Shown here in pieces: positions 6,866-12,717 of a stretch of 12,717 nt of DNA. The DNA is from Bianquea renquensis. Lineage in GTDB: Bacteria > Bacillota > Clostridia > Lachnospirales > Bianqueaceae. Each line of letters opens with the position of its first letter. Positions within the stretch are counted from its first letter, which is position 1. The stretch spans positions 1 through 12,717 of the forward strand of contig NZ_JACRSQ010000049.1 of the NCBI RefSeq assembly GCF_014384895.1. Reading direction: 5' to 3'. The position numbers were made by a program, and so were the translations under genes. The notes beneath the pieces are model-generated. The model saw nothing but the letters and a program-made list of their open reading frames with translations. It was not told the DNA's origin and did no database searches.

Positions 6866-8325
6866 CAGATATTTTGTTGGTCGACGATGAGCCGATGATA
6901 TTGAACATTTTAAAAAAGACCATCCCCTGGAGCCAATATGATATGCAGATTGTGGGCTGTTGTAGCAATGGAGAACAGGCCCTTGAATTTTTGAAAACTC
7001 ATAAGGTCTCTCTCGTGTTTACGGATATCAAAATGCCACACATGGATGGGTTAGAGCTGATCCGGCGCGTCCACAGCTTTCTACCGGATATTCGATTTGT
7101 CGTGCTTTCCTCCTACAGTGATTTTGTGTTGGTGAAAGAGAGTTTTCAACATGGTGTGACTGACTATATTTTAAAAATTGATCTGGATGATGATAGCGTC
7201 ATGGACCCTCTTCTAAAGAAGATGCAGCACATGTGTAGAGAGCCGAGAAATGCGTATAGACAGGAGCAGGGCACCACCGATTGGATGTGGGAGATTCGCG
7301 GTGAGGGAAATCAGCGCTGGCTTCGCTATCTCCAAATTCAAATCACAGTCTATGACAGAATTTTGTGGGTAAGCGAACTACTGTTTTCTTTACAAAAAAA
7401 AGGATCTCCCCTCGTCTTTCGGCGCGACGAAAGGGAGATTGCGGTACTACTCTATGGTGACACAAAAGAAGGCATGGAAGAAAATTGCTATGCGGTTGTA
7501 AAAGCCTGTACCGGAGAAGAAGCGCCCTGTAAGATTTGTGTGGGGATGAGCGAGTTGAGAGAAGGGACACTTCACTCGGAGCTCCGGCATCAAGCCCAAG
7601 AGGCGTTGGAGAGAAAATTTTATCTTCCTGAGAAGCAGGTTTTTTCCTATGAGCTGACGGACCAAACATCCTATGAGGAAGCAGTGAATTCGTGTTGCGA
7701 TACAGTGCGGTCTGGGCAAGTTTTTTCCTACACGGAGATACAGGCGAAGGTAAATCAATGTTTCCATAAGGCGGCAGATTGCTTTATTCGTAAAGAAAGG
7801 GTATGTGATGATTTTGTTCGAATATATCAGCAAATTAAGAGGGCACTTCCCTATGAGAGAGAGTCTCCAACGGGGGAATGGGAAGATGGAATACGCCAGA
7901 GTGAATGCTTCTCGGAGCTGCTGGATATTTGCCGGGGACTATTAGCGGGACTTTACGTGGAAATCGCCGACGGGGGAGGCGTTTTATTGGATAATGCGAT
8001 CCTAGCGTATATCGAATCGCATTCCCATAAAATGAATTTTATGATCCAGGATGTCGCCCAGCATTTCGGTATCAGTACCCGGAAAGTTTCGAATTCTATC
8101 TACAAATCAACAGGTCTTTATTTTAAACAGTATCTGAATATTGTTCGGATCGAAAAAGCCAGGACCCTGCTTTTGACCACAGACCGTAAGGTAGTGGCTA
8201 TCGCGGAGATGGTCGGATATCTCAGCGTGGAACATTTTTCTAGAAGCTTTGCCCAAGCGATGGGCGTATCCCCATCTACCTATGCTAAAATCCATGGCAC
8301 GGGGAGGTTGGCTGGCAAGGACTGA
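6862..8325 (+). CDS. YesN-type response regulator with C-terminal AraC-family DNA-binding domain
   Basis: This is the transcription factor partnered with the upstream kinase, 487 residues. The receiver domain spans about 1-120: acidic pocket Asp8/Asp9, phosphoacceptor Asp55 in FTDIKMPHMDG, Ser83/Ser84 switch region and Lys105. The middle (about 125-375) is poorly conserved and unassigned. The AraC-type domain spans about 382-480 with two helix-turn-helix units, at about 395-418 and 444-468. The GTG start overlaps the kinase stop (GTGA), so the two are translationally coupled. Its probable target is the pair of 21-bp-spaced repeats at 347-382. The gene ends 15 bases from the convergent gene, with no clear terminator between. 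Confidence 0.94.
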   Translation: MTDILLVDDEPMILNILKKTIPWSQYDMQIVGCCSNGEQALEFLKTHKVSLVFTDIKMPHMDGLELIRRVHSFLPDIRFVVLSSYSDFVLVKESFQHGVTDYILKIDLDDDSVMDPLLKKMQHMCREPRNAYRQEQGTTDWMWEIRGEGNQRWLRYLQIQITVYDRILWVSELLFSLQKKGSPLVFRRDEREIAVLLYGDTKEGMEENCYAVVKACTGEEAPCKICVGMSELREGTLHSELRHQAQEALERKFYLPEKQVFSYELTDQTSYEEAVNSCCDTVRSGQVFSYTEIQAKVNQCFHKAADCFIRKERVCDDFVRIYQQIKRALPYERESPTGEWEDGIRQSECFSELLDICRGLLAGLYVEIADGGGVLLDNAILAYIESHSHKMNFMIQDVAQHFGISTRKVSNSIYKSTGLYFKQYLNIVRIEKARTLLLTTDRKVVAIAEMVGYLSVEHFSRSFAQAMGVSPSTYAKIHGTGRLAGKD

Positions 8326-8340
8326 ACCTGACAGCGGCAC

Positions 8341-9588
8341 TTATTTTCGGTGCTCTGCGCAGCATTCTCGGATTAGCTCCACATAGCGGCGAACTTTGTG
8401 ATAATCGCTGTGGATCTGATATACGTCGCGCTGTACAATTTCCAGCGTGCATCCCTGAGCGGATCGGACAGTTTTCTGAAAATGTTGCCGCACTGCCTCT
8501 TCGTCTAAAGAGGCGCCAACGCCAATCAGGTTAGGGGTTGGTTTTCGCAGATACACGATTTTTTGCCCGCGCAGCTGCTCCCCCATGTAATCCTCGTTGC
8601 ACCAGGGAGAGATGGATACCCGTCCCATGTTTTTCATATGGCGAAGGTTTTTCTCCCAGATAGGGTCCACCGCCTCACAGCAGCCATAGGACAACCGTCC
8701 GTACAGGTCTGTAATTTTTTTGTAGTAGGGGAAGATGAATTCGTGATACATGTCGGGAGAGAGACCGGAGGTTTCCTGTGAGTCTATGTAGCCCCATACA
8801 TCCTTGAGGGTGTAGTGTTCCTTATCCTTCGGCAATTGGTCCGTAAAGCAGTAGCTGCCCTGTGCCACCCGCTCTTCGGCAACCGTTGAGCGCAGACAGT
8901 CTTCCTGTTCCAACAGCTGGAAATAGGCAATGTAGTCATCTGCCAGCTGGTTCATCATCTGATGAAAGAGTTCGGGATAGTCGTACATGGACATATACAT
9001 CGTCTCCATACTCATGATATGGACGATGCTTTGTGTGCCGCTGGCGTACAGTGCGCTGCCCTTTATTTTGGCAGGAAGAATATCGCCCAGCAGGTCGTTG
9101 TAGTACGCCATCTTCGCGTCAACTTCCCGCTTGTTGACAATGCCATAGTCGGATTTTTGGAGTTTGTGGAAATCTTGTTCCAGATCGTGAATCTGTTCTA
9201 CGAAGTGGTGGCCCAATGAGCCTCCGTCGGAGGAGGCATGCTCTATCTCCACCGGAAGATTGAAGGGCTGGAAATAGCCGCCGTAAGAGAAACCGATGTA
9301 GTCGTTGACAACAGTATCGTCGCAAAATAGGGTGTGATTCACTATATTGGAGAGCAGAAGTTTTTCAATCGCCTGCGCCTCCTCGCTCTCACACTCCATC
9401 AACGGTGGCAGGATATCCTGCCGGAAAGTGCCAAGCTCTATGGTAATCATGGGACGGCTGTCCGCGTCAAACCGCCCATGCTTTTTCCAGTCCCTGACGA
9501 TCTGTTCCATTTTGGGGCTATGGGCAATCTCAAGCTGTTGTTTTGCCAGATCACGCAATCGTGACCGTTCTTTTTGTGTTATGCTCAT
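8341..9588 (-). CDS. Uroporphyrinogen-decarboxylase (URO-D) superfamily protein of unknown substrate
   Basis: This 415-residue protein has no signal peptide. The C-terminal half has the look of the URO-D/MtaA barrel: YGCCEAVDP at 301-309, SISPWCNED at 326-333, then a strand/helix series. GCCE at 302-305 and Cys330 sit where metal ligands occur in methyltransferase members, which use zinc to activate a thiol and exchange methyl groups with corrinoid proteins. True heme-pathway URO-D is improbable, since no other heme or corrinoid gene is nearby. Homologues of this type occur beside sugar genes in gut Clostridia, with no established function. GGAAG precedes the ATG. It shares a promoter region with the divergent AraC gene. 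Confidence 0.75.
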   Translation of the reverse strand: MSITQKERSRLRDLAKQQLEIAHSPKMEQIVRDWKKHGRFDADSRPMITIELGTFRQDILPPLMECESEEAQAIEKLLLSNIVNHTLFCDDTVVNDYIGFSYGGYFQPFNLPVEIEHASSDGGSLGHHFVEQIHDLEQDFHKLQKSDYGIVNKREVDAKMAYYNDLLGDILPAKIKGSALYASGTQSIVHIMSMETMYMSMYDYPELFHQMMNQLADDYIAYFQLLEQEDCLRSTVAEERVAQGSYCFTDQLPKDKEHYTLKDVWGYIDSQETSGLSPDMYHEFIFPYYKKITDLYGRLSYGCCEAVDPIWEKNLRHMKNMGRVSISPWCNEDYMGEQLRGQKIVYLRKPTPNLIGVGASLDEEAVRQHFQKTVRSAQGCTLEIVQRDVYQIHSDYHKVRRYVELIRECCAEHRK

Positions 9589-9614
9589 GGGTCTTCTTCC
9601 TTTCCTTTTTTCTT

Positions 9615-9643
9615 AGTATACCGCAGATTCTATCAATGGTAAA
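9615..9643 (-). promoter_or_regulatory. Promoter of the URO-D-like gene
   Basis: On the - strand TATACT (9615-9620) is a good -10 and TTTACC (9638-9643) is a fair -35, with a 17-bp spacer. The start point would be near 9608, giving a leader of about 20 bases. The -10 lies in the left arm of the inverted repeat shared with the araC promoter. Confidence 0.55.
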
Positions 9644-9656
9644 TCTGCCATATTGC

Positions 9657-9685
9657 TTGATTGATACACAATCTTGCGGTATAAT
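9657..9685 (+). promoter_or_regulatory. Promoter of the AraC-type regulator gene
   Basis: TATAAT at 9680-9685 is a perfect -10, and TTGATT at 9657-9662 is a fair -35 with exactly 17 bp between them. The start point would be near 9692, a short leader before GAGGT and the GTG at 9707. The -10 overlaps the right arm of the inverted repeat, so binding there could block or tune both divergent genes. Confidence 0.65.
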
Positions 9686-9706
9686 GATGGAAAAAGAGGT
9701 GATGGG

Positions 9707-10537
9707 GTGAACAAGACAGGAGAGCAGCCGGTCAAGCGTTCTTTTGCGGGCCGAAAGCCGTCGGCAAGCGGGCGTGGTGTCCTGAGGGCGGGATACATTC
9801 AGGGGGATCCGGAGCATCAGATTAAACGGGCGGGAATCGATGAGTCCATCTTGATCTACTGTATTGCGGGCAAAGGGTATGTGGTCATCGAGGGCGATGA
9901 ACAGGACCGGTTGACGGTGGACGCAGGGCAGGCGGTGCTTATACCGCGGAATACGCCCCATGAGTATTTTGCTGATCCGAAAAATCCTTGGGAGATCTAC
10001 TGGTTCCATTACCGGAGATTGTTGGAGAAAGAAGATGAGGAGGCGTTTGAGCGGAAGGCCGCCGTCTATCAGCCGGGGATTTCGCCGGAGCTGATCGCTA
10101 AATTTCAGCAGATGTTCACCGCAATGGAGGATTATTTTGATGCGCGGGGACATATCAGGGTATGCGCTCTCGCACAGCTGATTCTGTGCGATTTGCTGGA
10201 CCAGCAGCAGGAGGGAGGCGCTATGCTGATGCTAAAACAGTATCTTGATGAGAACTACCGGCAGAATGTAACATTGGATGAACTGGCTGAGTTGATCGGA
10301 CTGTCCAAATTTCATTTGAGCCGGTCCTTTAAACAATATACCGGTTTTGCGCCAAAGCAATATGTGAATCGAGTGCGAATTACAAAAGCCTGCCATCTCC
10401 TGTCCAGTACAGAGTTGAGTGTTGCACAGGTCAGCGAGAAGATGGGATATCACTCCCCTTTTTATTTTTCTGAACAGTTTAAGAATATAATTGGGTATTC
10501 GCCTTCTGAGTACCGCAAAATGAGTCGGAAATTTTAA
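9707..10537 (+). CDS. AraC-family transcriptional regulator with cupin-like sensor domain
   Basis: This is a sugar-responsive one-component regulator, 276 residues from GTG at 9707. The N-terminal half (about 40-105) is an AraC_binding cupin: GKGYVVIEGDE, then AGQAVLIPRNTPHEY with His85, and WEIYWFHY. The C-terminal domain spans about 175-272 with helix-turn-helix units near 190-212 and 237-262, ending in the family's YSPSEYRK. A TTG at 9674 is in frame but overlaps the -10 box, so it cannot be the start. GAGGT is seven bases or less before the GTG. Probable targets are its own promoter, the divergent URO-D-like gene and the kinase. The inducer is unknown. Confidence 0.92.
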   Translation: MNKTGEQPVKRSFAGRKPSASGRGVLRAGYIQGDPEHQIKRAGIDESILIYCIAGKGYVVIEGDEQDRLTVDAGQAVLIPRNTPHEYFADPKNPWEIYWFHYRRLLEKEDEEAFERKAAVYQPGISPELIAKFQQMFTAMEDYFDARGHIRVCALAQLILCDLLDQQQEGGAMLMLKQYLDENYRQNVTLDELAELIGLSKFHLSRSFKQYTGFAPKQYVNRVRITKACHLLSSTELSVAQVSEKMGYHSPFYFSEQFKNIIGYSPSEYRKMSRKF

Positions 10538-10580
10538 GAGCCCGGTATACATGTTGGCAACAGATATACCGGGTTCTCTT
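10538..10580. terminator. Bidirectional intrinsic terminator between the convergent araC and kinase genes
   Basis: Bases 10538-10549 pair with 10565-10576 (12 pairs, one G-U). The loop itself contains a nested TGTT/AACA stem at 10552-10562. The right side is T/C-rich (TCTCTTT) on the + strand, and the left side gives CTCTT on the - strand. It begins directly after the araC stop and abuts the kinase stop, so it can serve both genes. Confidence 0.75.
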
Positions 10581-12100
10581 TACATTCTAGATAGAATTTT
10601 CATCGTATCTTTTAACTGCTCATAGGTAGCACGATATACACTGTAGTACTGATCATAGATTGCGTGGTGTTCCGGATTGGGCATGATCTTTTCATCGAGA
10701 ACCTGCCATTTTTTTACGTCTTCGTAGGTGAGAAGCCCTACGCCAATGCCGGCTAACATGACATCGCCCATGTTGGCCTCCACGTCATGGATGGGGCATA
10801 CGATGGGATAGCCAGTCACGTCAGCGAAGATTTGACGCCATATCTTGGATTTTGTGACACCACCCGCTAACAAGATATATTCACCCAAATTTTCGCCGGT
10901 GCTTTCCATGGCATGCCGTAGACTGTAGGCCACGGCTTCCAGGAAGGCGCGGTACACATGGGCGCGAGTGTGGGTTAAGGACAAGCCCACGATTGTACCT
11001 TTTGCATCGGAATCCCAGACAGGACTCCGCTCGCCCATAAAATAGGGGAGTACAATGAGTCCATTACTGCCAGGTGCAATGTCCGCGGCTTCTTGATCTA
11101 AAACGAAATAGGCGTTGGCGCCGCCCTCCTGTTCAGCCTGCCAAAGTTCCTTGGCAAAAGTATTGCGGAACCATTTTACAATAGCGCCGGAGGTCGCTCC
11201 GCCGGCAAAATAGTAGGACAGTTTTTTTGCGTTATACAGATAGGGCCAGACGATGAGCCCGTCACCTTTGACCGGTTTATCCGAGATCAGGGCGGCGCAC
11301 ATAGAGGTTCCAATGGCGGCGGCGTAGACACCGGGCTCCAGCACGCCCAGTCCGATGTTGGCCGCGCCGCAGTCAATGCCGCCCGCGCAGACGGGCATCC
11401 CTTCGCACAGGCCCAGCTCAGCGGCCGCCTCTTTCGTAAGCCCGCCTACGATATCTGTCGATTCTACGATGGTTTGTGGCATCATGGACAGTGGAATTCC
11501 CATGGCATTCAACAACTCTTCCGACCAGGTCCTTGTGTTCATATCAAAGATTCCACCGATATTGCCTGCGGAGGAGTAATCGATGGCGACGTTGCCGGTG
11601 AGTTTATAGATGACGTAGTCATTGGGAGGTAGAAATAGTTTTATTTTCGCCCAATTTTCTGGCTCATGGTTTTTAATCCACAATATTTTTGTATATCCAT
11701 AATAGGGGTCAGCACCGTTGTGGGTGATGGACAGCAGCTTCTCCTCTCCGATATGGTCCAGAGCCCATTGCTTTTCCTCTTCAGCGCGGCGGTCCATCCA
11801 GATTAGACAGGGGCGAACCGGGTTCATATTTTCATCGAGTGGGATTCCAGAGCCTCCATATAAGCCGCTAATGGCAAGCCCCTTGATATCCTGGGGAGCG
11901 ACGCCGGATTTGGCGACAGTGTTTTGAATTGAGGTTTTCGTTGCCTCTAACCAGGTTTCCGGCCATTGTTCCGCCCACAGCGGTTTAAGTGTGATCACAT
12001 CATATTCTTGTAGATCCTGCGAGATGAGATTTCCCTTTATATCCATGAGGATAGTTTTAGTTCCGGATGTTCCAATATCGGTGCCTAACAAATACTCCAT
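10580..12100 (-). CDS. FGGY-family carbohydrate kinase (xylulokinase-like, substrate uncertain)
   Basis: This 506-residue enzyme would phosphorylate a sugar or sugar alcohol with ATP in the cytoplasm. The first FGGY domain begins with the phosphate loop GTDIGTSGTK (6-15). The second carries GGIDCGAANIG (240-250) with the catalytic base Asp243, IGTS (263-266), and the adenosine motif LAGGVTKSKIWRQI (411-424). Overall it is closest to the COG1070 xylulokinase group. However, the substrate strand reads SGLYGGSG (78-85) where classical xylulokinases have SGQMHG, so D-xylulose should not be assumed. AAAGGAG (12110-12116 on the - strand) lies nine bases before ATG. It stands alone, converging on araC. 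Confidence 0.92.
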   Translation of the reverse strand: MEYLLGTDIGTSGTKTILMDIKGNLISQDLQEYDVITLKPLWAEQWPETWLEATKTSIQNTVAKSGVAPQDIKGLAISGLYGGSGIPLDENMNPVRPCLIWMDRRAEEEKQWALDHIGEEKLLSITHNGADPYYGYTKILWIKNHEPENWAKIKLFLPPNDYVIYKLTGNVAIDYSSAGNIGGIFDMNTRTWSEELLNAMGIPLSMMPQTIVESTDIVGGLTKEAAAELGLCEGMPVCAGGIDCGAANIGLGVLEPGVYAAAIGTSMCAALISDKPVKGDGLIVWPYLYNAKKLSYYFAGGATSGAIVKWFRNTFAKELWQAEQEGGANAYFVLDQEAADIAPGSNGLIVLPYFMGERSPVWDSDAKGTIVGLSLTHTRAHVYRAFLEAVAYSLRHAMESTGENLGEYILLAGGVTKSKIWRQIFADVTGYPIVCPIHDVEANMGDVMLAGIGVGLLTYEDVKKWQVLDEKIMPNPEHHAIYDQYYSVYRATYEQLKDTMKILSRM

Positions 12101-12137
12101 GTGCTGATTCTCCTTTGCGCATTTAGTCTGCAGATTG

Positions 12138-12146
12138 TCTGCGGTA
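12138..12146. promoter_or_regulatory. Candidate AraC-regulator site upstream of the kinase
   Basis: The nine bases TCTGCGGTA recur exactly at the URO-D promoter (- strand, 9619-9627) and with one extra base at the araC promoter. Here they lie about 40 bases upstream of the kinase ATG. A half-copy, GTCTGC at 12126-12131, lies 11 bp upstream of the GTCTGC at 12137-12142. A clear -10/-35 pair for the kinase could not be fixed in this area. Confidence 0.35.
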
Positions 12147-12182
12147 ATCTATTTAAAGACAAGGGCTATTTTAAGGCTGTAC

Positions 12183-12199
12183 TTTCCGATTTACGGAAA
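12183..12199. repeat. Small palindrome TTTCCG-N5-CGGAAA upstream of the kinase
   Basis: This is a perfect six-base inverted repeat with a five-base centre. It lies about 85 bases upstream of the kinase start, just behind TAAAAT on the - strand (a possible -10). The size and symmetry suit a dimeric repressor site, but no regulator can be assigned. Confidence 0.35.
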
Positions 12200-12407
12200 A
12201 CAGTTTGATCTTCCTGCCACTCGCCTTTAAATTTCCATGTGATGGAGCTGTTCGAACGGTATATAATGTCAGTATTATTGTCACGATCTTGGGGCATTGA
12301 ATCATTAGTATATGCTCGAGCACGAAGGTATCTTTATGACCAGATTTCTGAAACTACCGTGACTTCAAAAGCACACATGAAACTTTGAAGGAAGGAGTCG
12401 CTTTTTA

Positions 12408-12485
12408 ATGCAGGCTTTATCTTATTATATATGGGGATTCACAAAATTGCAAGCTAATAAAATGAGGATAATAAAAAAAGCCTAA
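12408..12485 (+). CDS. Possible 25-residue small ORF, unrecognised
   Basis: The ORF is ATG to TAA, 25 codons, with a strong site GAAGGAAGGAG at 12388-12398 about nine bases upstream. The peptide has an aromatic N-terminal half (ALSYYIWGF) and a basic tail (MRIIKKA), a pattern of small membrane-active or leader peptides. It could equally be the start of a gene cut by whatever brought in the GC-rich sequence beginning right after it. A TATAAT lies about 140 bases upstream. I cannot name it. Confidence 0.3.
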   Translation: MQALSYYIWGFTKLQANKMRIIKKA

Positions 12486-12491
12486 CCGGCT
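12472..12491 (-). terminator. Weak terminator for the right-edge - strand gene
   Basis: On the - strand AGCC (12491-12488) pairs with GGCT (12482-12479) around five bases, followed directly by a run of T (the A-run at 12473-12479). The stem is only four pairs, so efficiency is doubtful. Confidence 0.3.
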
Positions 12492-12498
12492 GATGTGT

Positions 12499-12521
12499 GA
12501 AGTGGGGACGCACCTCTTTTT
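12499..12521 (+). terminator. Possible terminator after the small ORF
   Basis: GAAGTG (12499-12504) faces CACCTC (12511-12516) across a six-base loop with one A-C mismatch, and TTTTT follows at 12517-12521. On the - strand the mismatch becomes a G-U pair. It is a modest candidate. Confidence 0.3.
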
Positions 12522-12573
12522 GTGTAGGGAAGCCCCTTGGTTTGGGTTGTCTTGCTCCGTCCCTCTTTTCCCT

Positions 12574-12717
12574 TTACAGCACGAGGTATTGCAGGATTAT
12601 GTTGTGGATTCTCACCATGTCCACCCCTCCGTCCTCCTCGTCCCGCGTCACCAGCAGGTTCCTCCCTTCCTCGATCCCCGCTCGACGGTACGCCTCCTCC
12701 TTCTCCTTCCACCTCTC
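12574..12717 (-). CDS. C-terminal 47 residues of an unrecognised protein (partial, runs off the window)
   Basis: An open frame enters from the right edge and stops with TAA at 12574-12576. It is charged and helical at first (ERWKEKEEAYRRAGI), then strand-like (NLLVTRDEEDGG), then a helix (VRIHNIILQYLV), which looks like a folded domain end. GC-rich codons (GGG, CGG, CTG, GTG) differ from those of the left-hand genes. I do not recognise the family with confidence. The composition shift suggests a separate or transferred unit. An overlapping Gly/Arg-rich frame covers the same bases and is judged a shadow. Confidence 0.5.
   Translation of the reverse strand, partial: ERWKEKEEAYRRAGIEEGRNLLVTRDEEDGGVDMVRIHNIILQYLVL

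Larger units (their letters stand above)
9615..9685. promoter_or_regulatory. Divergent operator: imperfect inverted repeat over both -10 boxes
   Basis: The left arm (9617-9629, TATACCGCAGATT) is mirrored by the right arm (9670-9683, AATCTTGCGGTATA) with one extra base. Further inward, TATCAA (9631-9636) mirrors TTGATA (9661-9666). A third partial copy, AATCTGC, is at 9642-9648. The word TCTGCGGTA also occurs upstream of the kinase. The likely ligand is the AraC-type regulator encoded here, by autoregulation, but this is inferred. Confidence 0.5.
12101..12407. other. Non-coding region between the kinase and the right-end small ORF
   Basis: I see no gene here. It contains the kinase ribosome binding site and the candidate operators listed separately. 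It also holds a TATAAT on the + strand at 12262-12267 without a convincing -35, a ten-base palindrome TGCTCGAGCA at 12313-12322, and an inverted repeat CTTCAAA/TTTGAAG (12363-12369 / 12384-12390) just ahead of the small ORF's ribosome binding site. Confidence 0.6.

Noticed and set aside
8326..8340. Possible terminator between the convergent regulator and URO-D-like genes
   Set aside because: Only a weak GCAC/GTGC pairing extending into coding sequence and no T-tract.
9674..9706. Upstream TTG start for the AraC regulator
   Set aside because: The TTG overlaps the TATAAT -10 box and would lie ahead of the transcript start. GTG at 9707 has a proper GAGGT site.
9551..10153. 200-codon antisense frame spanning the araC promoter and gene
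   Set aside because: It overlaps the real AraC-type gene, both promoters and the URO-D-like start, with no recognisable domain.
12482..12712. 76-codon Gly/Arg-rich - strand frame at the right edge
   Set aside because: Low-complexity translation of GC-rich DNA. The overlapping frame ending at 12574 has a balanced, folded-domain-like composition.
1..12717. CRISPR arrays, tRNA or rRNA genes
   Set aside because: No regularly spaced repeats, no tRNA cloverleaf or TTC-loop signatures, and no rRNA-like stretches were seen on either strand.

Overview
The window looks like an accessory carbohydrate-utilisation locus from a mid-GC gut-type Clostridia (Bacillota, Lachnospiraceae/Oscillospiraceae-like). 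The evidence is AGGAGG-type ribosome binding sites, GTG starts, LplB/YtcP-type sugar permeases with a lipoprotein binding protein, a YesM/YesN-type two-component system, and many small intrinsic terminators. The species cannot be named from the sequence alone.

Layout. Positions 1-118 are the 3' end of a group II intron: domain V with a CGC triad and domain VI with a bulged A, class C-like. A leader of about 360 bases follows. It holds a 16-bp perfect hairpin, two 15-base direct repeats exactly 21 bp apart that look like an AraC/YesN-type operator, a candidate -10 just downstream, and a 5'-leader stem-loop. Positions 483-8325 hold six tightly packed + strand genes: permease 1, permease 2, lipoprotein binding protein, divergent GH29-like cytoplasmic glycosidase, YesM-type sensor kinase and YesN-type response regulator. 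A strong terminator-like hairpin between the binding-protein and glycosidase genes probably acts as an attenuator. No ATPase gene is present, so the transporter probably borrows a shared MsmK/UgpC-type ATPase.

The second half, 8341-12100, holds a uroporphyrinogen-decarboxylase (URO-D)-superfamily protein (-) divergent from an AraC-type regulator (+). The AraC gene then converges on an FGGY carbohydrate kinase (-). The URO-D/araC intergenic region has two back-to-back promoters whose -10 boxes lie in the arms of an imperfect inverted repeat. The same TCTGCGGTA word recurs upstream of the kinase, suggesting a small AraC-controlled regulon.

The right end, 12101-12717, is mostly non-coding. It holds a candidate 25-codon small ORF with a strong ribosome binding site, then an abrupt shift to GC-rich sequence carrying the C-terminal 47 residues of an unrecognised - strand protein.

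Working model: YesM senses an external glycan or sugar signal and YesN activates the transporter operon at the 21-bp repeats. The binding protein and permeases import an oligosaccharide, the GH29-like enzyme trims it inside the cell, and the FGGY kinase phosphorylates a released sugar under AraC control. The URO-D-like protein is the functional unknown. Substrate identity is inference only.
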